In this document: positions 60,046 to 64,000 of the stretch, one piece after another
Numbering within the stretch: the first letter of the stretch is position 1
How the letters are laid out: the number at the start of each line of letters is the position of its first letter
Source of the DNA: Diaminobutyricibacter sp049994905
GTDB taxonomy: Bacteria > Actinomycetota > Actinomycetes > Actinomycetales > Microbacteriaceae
Direction: 5' to 3'
DNA length: 64,000 nt
NCBI RefSeq assembly: GCF_049994905.1
Contig: NZ_CP188258.1
Location: forward strand, 1,860,001 to 1,924,000
Position numbers and translations under genes: made by a program
Notes under the pieces: model-generated
The model's database searches: none
What the model was told of the DNA's origin: nothing
What the model saw: the letters and a program-made list of their open reading frames with translations, nothing else

Positions 60046-60831
60046 ATGGCGCGCGTCCTCGTCGTGGGTGGGACAGGTCTCGCCGGCCGTGCGATCGCGG
60101 CCGAAGCGGTGGAGCGGGGGCATGATGTGGTCGTCGCGAGTCGCCGGGTTCCGGATGACGACAGTACGGCCTATGTGCCCGGCGCCGTCTACGCGACGGT
60201 CGATCTGATCACCGGCGACGGACTCGAAGAAGCGGTCGAGGGCATGGATGTGCTGATCGATGCATCGAACGGGGTCGGACGTGAGGCAAGTCACACGTTC
60301 ATCGCTGGATCGCAGAACCTCCTGCATACAGCCGCACGGTTCGGGGTGGGCCATGCCGTTCTGCTCTCCATCGCGAACGTAGACCGGTCCGCGTACTCCT
60401 ACTACCGGGCGAAGGCGGCCCAGGAGCGCACCTACCACGATTCACCGATCGAGACCCGCATCGTGCGCACAACGCAGTTCCATGATTTCCTGGCCTCGAT
60501 CTTCGCGTCCGGCGCCAGGATCGGGGTGATTCCGGCCTTCACGAAGGTGCATTTCCAGACCATCGCGGTACCCGACGTCGCGCGGATACTCGTCGACGCG
60601 GCGGAAGGCGGTGGGCCCCCGAACGCGACCCGTACGGTCGGCGGGCCGCGCATCCAGTCGTCCCGCGCGCTTGCCGAGGCCTGGAAGGCCGCAACGGGCT
60701 CCCGCGCCGTGATCGCCGGTGTGCGCCAGCCCGGCGCGCTCGGCGCGTCGTGGCGTGCCGGCGACAACCTGGCTCCCGATCAAGCGATCGAGGGGATCGA
60801 CTTCGAGAAATGGCTCAGCGCGACGGTCTGA
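60046..60831 (+). CDS. NmrA-like NAD(P)-binding protein (atypical SDR)
   Basis: This 261-residue Rossmann protein has a cofactor loop VLVVGGTGLAGRAIAAEA (GxxGxxG) at the N-terminus and the NmrA/atypical-SDR pattern ESxxNxD replaced by VLLSIANVDRSAYSYYRAKAAQE, which keeps Tyr-x-x-x-Lys (YYRAK). Such proteins are redox sensors or NADH:ubiquinone-like oxidoreductases; activity unknown. Start ATG 60046 follows GGGAGG. It overlaps the convergent glgB by 17 bp. Confidence 0.88.
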   Translation: MARVLVVGGTGLAGRAIAAEAVERGHDVVVASRRVPDDDSTAYVPGAVYATVDLITGDGLEEAVEGMDVLIDASNGVGREASHTFIAGSQNLLHTAARFGVGHAVLLSIANVDRSAYSYYRAKAAQERTYHDSPIETRIVRTTQFHDFLASIFASGARIGVIPAFTKVHFQTIAVPDVARILVDAAEGGGPPNATRTVGGPRIQSSRALAEAWKAATGSRAVIAGVRQPGALGASWRAGDNLAPDQAIEGIDFEKWLSATV

Positions 60832-63034
60832 GCCACAGCCCTGCGAGCGGGGGAAGGGTGACCAGCGCAGAGGCAGGTCTTCCACCCCACGGCTCGTCGA
60901 CGGCCTCCACTGCCCCGAGGTTTCCGACCCCCGAGCCCCCGAAGGCGACCGCGTCCGTATTCAGCAGTTCCTCCCACTGTCCGGCGAAGGGAAGGCCGAC
61001 GCGATAGTCGCTGTGCGGGTTGCCGGAGAAGTTCATCAGCACGGTGATCGGATTGCCGTCGTCGTCCCACCGGAGGAACGAGACGACGTTGCCGGCCGCG
61101 TCGCCGCCGTCGATCCATTCGAAGCCGGCCGGGTCGTTGTCGAGCGCCCAGAGTGCAGCGTTGTCCCGGTAGACGCGGTTGAGCTGGCCGACCAGGTCGA
61201 AGAGCCCGCGGTGGGTCGGCTGGTCGAGGATCCACCAGTCGAGGCCGCGCTCCTCGCTCCACTCCGACGGCTGGCCGAACTCCTGCCCCATGAACAGCAG
61301 TTGCTTTCCGGGGTGCGCCCACATGAATGACAGGAAGGCGCGCACGTTCGCGAGTTGCTGCCAGTGATCGCCCGGCATCTTGCTGAGCAGGGACCCTTTG
61401 CCGTGCACGACCTCGTCGTGACTGATCGGGAGGAGGAAGTTCTCGCTGAACGCGTAGACGAACGAGAAGGTGATCTCGTTGTGGTGGTAGGAGCGGTACA
61501 TCGGATCTTCGTGGATGTACTGCAGGGAGTCGTGCATCCATCCCATGTTCCATTTGAACCCGAAACCGAGCCCGCCGCTGGAGGTGGGCTGGGTGACACC
61601 ACCCCAGCTGGTCGACTCCTCGGCGATCATGACCGTGCCGGGGTTCCGTTTGTACGCGGTGGCGGTGACCTCCTGGAGGAAGCTGATCGCTTCGAGGTTC
61701 TCGCGTCCGCCGTACTTGTTCGGCTCCCATTCGCCTTCTTCGCGCGAGTAGTCGAGGTAGAGCATCGAAGCCACGGCGTCGACACGCAGCCCGTCGACGT
61801 GGAACTCCTCGAGCCAGTACAGCGCATTCGCGACGAGGAAGTTGCGCACCTGCGAGTTCCCGAAGTCGAAGATGAGGGTGCCCCAGTCCTTCTGCTCGCC
61901 CCGTCGCGGGTCGGAATGCTCATAGAGGGGCTGCCCGTCGAACCTGGCGAGAGCCCAGTCGTCTTTCGGGAAGTGGCCGGGTACCCAGTCGACGAGCACC
62001 CCGATGCCCGCGCCGTGCAGCCGGTCGATGAGGTAGCGCAGGTCGTCCGGATGCCCGAACCGGCTGCTCGGGGCGTAGTAGCCGGTGACCTGATAGCCCC
62101 ATGATCCGCCGAACGGATGCTCGGCCAGCGGCAGGAACTCGACGTGCGTGAAGCCGAGCTCCGTCACGTATTCGATGAGCTGGTCTGCGAGTTCGCGATA
62201 GCCGAGACCGGGCCGCCAGCTGCCGACGTGGAGTTCGTAGACGCTCATCGGACCGTTGTGCGGGTCGTGCGCCGAACGCGAGGTGAGCCACTCGCCGTCG
62301 TTCCAGCCGTAGTGGGTTTCGCCGACGACCGATGCCGTTGCCGGCGGCCGTTCGGTATACCGCGCCATCGGGTCGGCTTTGCGCACCCAGTTGCCGTCCT
62401 GCCCGAGCAGGTCGTACTTGTAGATCGTGCCGGGCGTGATGCCCGGAACGAAGAGCTCCCATACGCCGGTCGTGCCCATGTTGCGCATGGCGTGCTGGGT
62501 TCCGTCCCAGTCGTTGAAGTCGCCGACGACGCGCACCGCGCGGGCGTGCGGCGCCCAGACGGTGAAGCCGGTCCCTACCGCCTCGGCGGACACGCCGAAC
62601 TGCGCCTTGTAGTGCGAGCCGAGCGCATCCCACAGCCGTTCGTGCCGGCCTTCGCCGATCAGGTGGAGGTCGAGGTCGCCGATCGACGGCCGGAACCGGT
62701 ACGGATCGTCCGCCGTCCAGGAGGGGGCATTGGCGTAGTGCGTCTCGATCACGTAATCCTGGGGACCGAGAAGGCTGAATCCCTGCCAGATGCCGTGCGC
62801 GAGATGGCCGAGTTCGACACGGGAGCCGTTCGAGAGCACGGCGACGACCTCGCTTGCGAGGGGGCGGAGGGCGCGGATGACCGTGATCGGGTCGTCGATG
62901 CCTTCTGCGCGCACGAGATGCTGGCCGAGCACCGAGTGCGGGTCGTGGTGGCTGCCGGCAGCGACCGCGGCGAGCAGGGAGTCGTGCAGTGTCGGCAGGG
63001 CGATCGCTGCCGCCCCTTCGGGGATCGGGCTCAT
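60815..63034 (-). CDS. glgB: 1,4-alpha-glucan branching enzyme GlgB
   Basis: GlgB introduces alpha-1,6 branches in glycogen or maltosyl glucan. The 739-residue GH13 enzyme has the extended N-terminal region and CBM48 (DPHSVLGQHLV; VWAPHARAVRVVGDFNDWDG), then the catalytic barrel with VDWVPGHFPKD, the nucleophile Asp in GLRVDAVASMLYLDY, the acid Glu in MIAEESTSW and LPISHDEVVHGKGSL. ATG 63034 overlaps the glgE stop (TGATG). With glgE this is the GlgE pathway that makes alpha-glucan from maltose-1-phosphate. Confidence 0.97.
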   Translation of the reverse strand: MSPIPEGAAAIALPTLHDSLLAAVAAGSHHDPHSVLGQHLVRAEGIDDPITVIRALRPLASEVVAVLSNGSRVELGHLAHGIWQGFSLLGPQDYVIETHYANAPSWTADDPYRFRPSIGDLDLHLIGEGRHERLWDALGSHYKAQFGVSAEAVGTGFTVWAPHARAVRVVGDFNDWDGTQHAMRNMGTTGVWELFVPGITPGTIYKYDLLGQDGNWVRKADPMARYTERPPATASVVGETHYGWNDGEWLTSRSAHDPHNGPMSVYELHVGSWRPGLGYRELADQLIEYVTELGFTHVEFLPLAEHPFGGSWGYQVTGYYAPSSRFGHPDDLRYLIDRLHGAGIGVLVDWVPGHFPKDDWALARFDGQPLYEHSDPRRGEQKDWGTLIFDFGNSQVRNFLVANALYWLEEFHVDGLRVDAVASMLYLDYSREEGEWEPNKYGGRENLEAISFLQEVTATAYKRNPGTVMIAEESTSWGGVTQPTSSGGLGFGFKWNMGWMHDSLQYIHEDPMYRSYHHNEITFSFVYAFSENFLLPISHDEVVHGKGSLLSKMPGDHWQQLANVRAFLSFMWAHPGKQLLFMGQEFGQPSEWSEERGLDWWILDQPTHRGLFDLVGQLNRVYRDNAALWALDNDPAGFEWIDGGDAAGNVVSFLRWDDDGNPITVLMNFSGNPHSDYRVGLPFAGQWEELLNTDAVAFGGSGVGNLGAVEAVDEPWGGRPASALVTLPPLAGLWLRPSR

Positions 63035-63999
63035 CAGGGGGTCCCCTTCACGGTCAGGATGTGGACCGGCTCGGTGAACGCGTCGAGCCGCACGTAGTTG
63101 TCGGCGCCCCAGGTCCACTTCGCCCCGGTGACGACGTCTTTCACTTCGAACAGGCCACCGGGCGGCACGCCGAACTGCGTGACGTCGAGGTGCACGATCG
63201 TCTCGCGCACGGAATGCGGATCGACGTTCGCGACCACGATGATCGCGTCCGGCTTGCCGCTGCGGGTGAACGATCCCGACAAGTATTTGCTGTAGACGAG
63301 GATCGCGTCGTCATCGCTCTCGTGCACGTGAAGGTTGCGCAACTGGCGCAGGGCGGGATGCTCGCTCCTGACCCGGTTCAGCATCGTCAGGTACGGGGCA
63401 AGTGACTTGCCGAGGTTCTGGGCCCTGGCGTAGTCACGCGGGCGGAACTCGTACTTCTCGTTGTCGATGTACTCCTCCGCGCCCGCGCGTGCCACGTTCT
63501 CGTACAACTCGAACCCGGAGTACACGCCCCAGGTGGGCGCACCGGTCGCCGCAATCGCCGCCCGGATCTTGAAGGCTGCCGGGCCGCCGAACTGGAGGTA
63601 CTCCGTGAGGATGTCCGGCGTGTTCACGAAGAGGTTGGGCCGCAGGAAGTCGGCCGTGTCGTGGGCCAGGCCGTCGAGGAACCCGGCCAGCTCATCCTTC
63701 GTGTTCCGCCAGGTGAAGTACGTGTACGACTGCTGGAAACCCACTTTCGCGAGCGTGTGCAGGATCGCCGGCCTCGTGAACGCCTCTGCGAGGAAGACCA
63801 CATCCGGGTAGTCGGCGTTGACATGGTGGATCAGCCACTCCCAGAAGCCGATCGGCTTCGTGTGCGGGTTGTCGACGCGGAAGATGCGCACCCCGAGCGA
63901 GATCCAGTAGAGCACGATGCGCAGTATCTCGTCGCGCAGCCCGATGGGATCGTTGTCGAAGTTGATCGGGTAGATGTCCTGGTACTTCTTGGGCGGGTT
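63034..63999 (-). CDS. glgE: Maltosyltransferase GlgE, C-terminal part (5' end outside window)
   Basis: GlgE extends alpha-1,4-glucan with maltose from maltose-1-phosphate. About 321 C-terminal residues are present. From the edge they read NPPKKYQDIYPINF, then YWISLGVRIFRVDNPHTKP with the nucleophile Asp, and FLAEAFTRP with the general-acid Glu; the C-terminal beta domain ends with VRLDAFTEPVHILTVKG. These are distinctive for GlgE rather than trehalose synthase. The 5' part lies beyond base 64000. The gene runs directly into glgB. Confidence 0.96.
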   Translation of the reverse strand, partial: NPPKKYQDIYPINFDNDPIGLRDEILRIVLYWISLGVRIFRVDNPHTKPIGFWEWLIHHVNADYPDVVFLAEAFTRPAILHTLAKVGFQQSYTYFTWRNTKDELAGFLDGLAHDTADFLRPNLFVNTPDILTEYLQFGGPAAFKIRAAIAATGAPTWGVYSGFELYENVARAGAEEYIDNEKYEFRPRDYARAQNLGKSLAPYLTMLNRVRSEHPALRQLRNLHVHESDDDAILVYSKYLSGSFTRSGKPDAIIVVANVDPHSVRETIVHLDVTQFGVPPGGLFEVKDVVTGAKWTWGADNYVRLDAFTEPVHILTVKGTP

Positions 64000-64000
64000 C

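Overview
The window is an ordinary, gene-dense stretch of chromosome from a high-GC actinobacterium, most likely of the family Microbacteriaceae (order Micrococcales). Supporting signs are GTG/TTG starts, GC-rich third positions, the order rsmD-recG-coaD ... rpmF-rnc-mutM ... smc-ftsY-ffh-rpsP ... lepB-rnhB-DUF2469-yraN-comM-dprA-xerC ... rpsB-tsf-pyrH-frr-cdsA, the acidic tails on S2 and S16, and the GlgE/GlgB glucan pathway. Family-level placement is inferred from gene order and protein look, not from a search. I see no rRNA, tRNA, CRISPR array, prophage, insertion sequence or defence island.

Layout. 1-4100: thiL (3' part), rsmD, a TPR protein and recG. 4150-9310: coaD overlapping a MoxR-DUF58-transglutaminase operon. 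9305-11722: yceD, rpmF, rnc, mutM. 11727-18179: a two-domain GNAT acetyltransferase and a complete five-gene branched-chain amino-acid (Liv-type) ABC importer, lying between mutM and smc and followed by a near-perfect 60-bp palindrome. 18343-26520: smc, a CHAD-domain protein, ftsY, a DUF2004-like protein, a GNAT protein and ffh. 26553-28474: a GDSL lipoprotein and a YbdK-type carboxylate-amine ligase on the minus strand. 28656-35646: the rpsP-khpA-rimM-trmD-rplS cluster, interrupted by a phosphotransferase, a GntR/MFS divergent pair with three identical operator-like palindromes, map and a small membrane protein. 35731-42605: lepB, rnhB, DUF2469, an MFS gene remnant, yraN, comM, dprA, xerC and an M23 peptidase. 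42763-48821: a sugar-porter MFS protein, then rpsB-tsf-pyrH-frr-cdsA.

48843-64000 is more lineage-specific. It holds a tandem DivIVA-repeat protein, a transglycosylase-like secreted protein, a CPA1 antiporter, a zinc-ribbon-like small protein with an alpha/beta hydrolase, an AI-2E-type permease, a 956-residue coiled-coil protein with a DivIVA-like N-terminus and about 50 consecutive 11-residue repeats, a membrane protein with an internal lipobox-like segment, a thioredoxin/TPR (YbbN-like) protein, a NAD(P)-binding protein, glgB and the 3' part of glgE.

How it fits together: ribosome and tRNA maturation (RsmD, RimM, TrmD, L32, L19, S16, S2, EF-Ts, RRF, RNase III), protein targeting and processing (FtsY, Ffh, LepB, Map), DNA repair and chromosome maintenance (RecG, MutM, SMC, DprA, XerC, RNase HII), and envelope and lipid work (CdsA, M23, transglycosylase-like protein). 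The points most worth a second look are the giant hendecad-repeat protein and its neighbours, the three GGTATACC sites, recurrent TAnnnT hexamers 6-9 bp before start codons (a leaderless-transcript pattern), and structured leaders before rpsP, rplS and rpsB.
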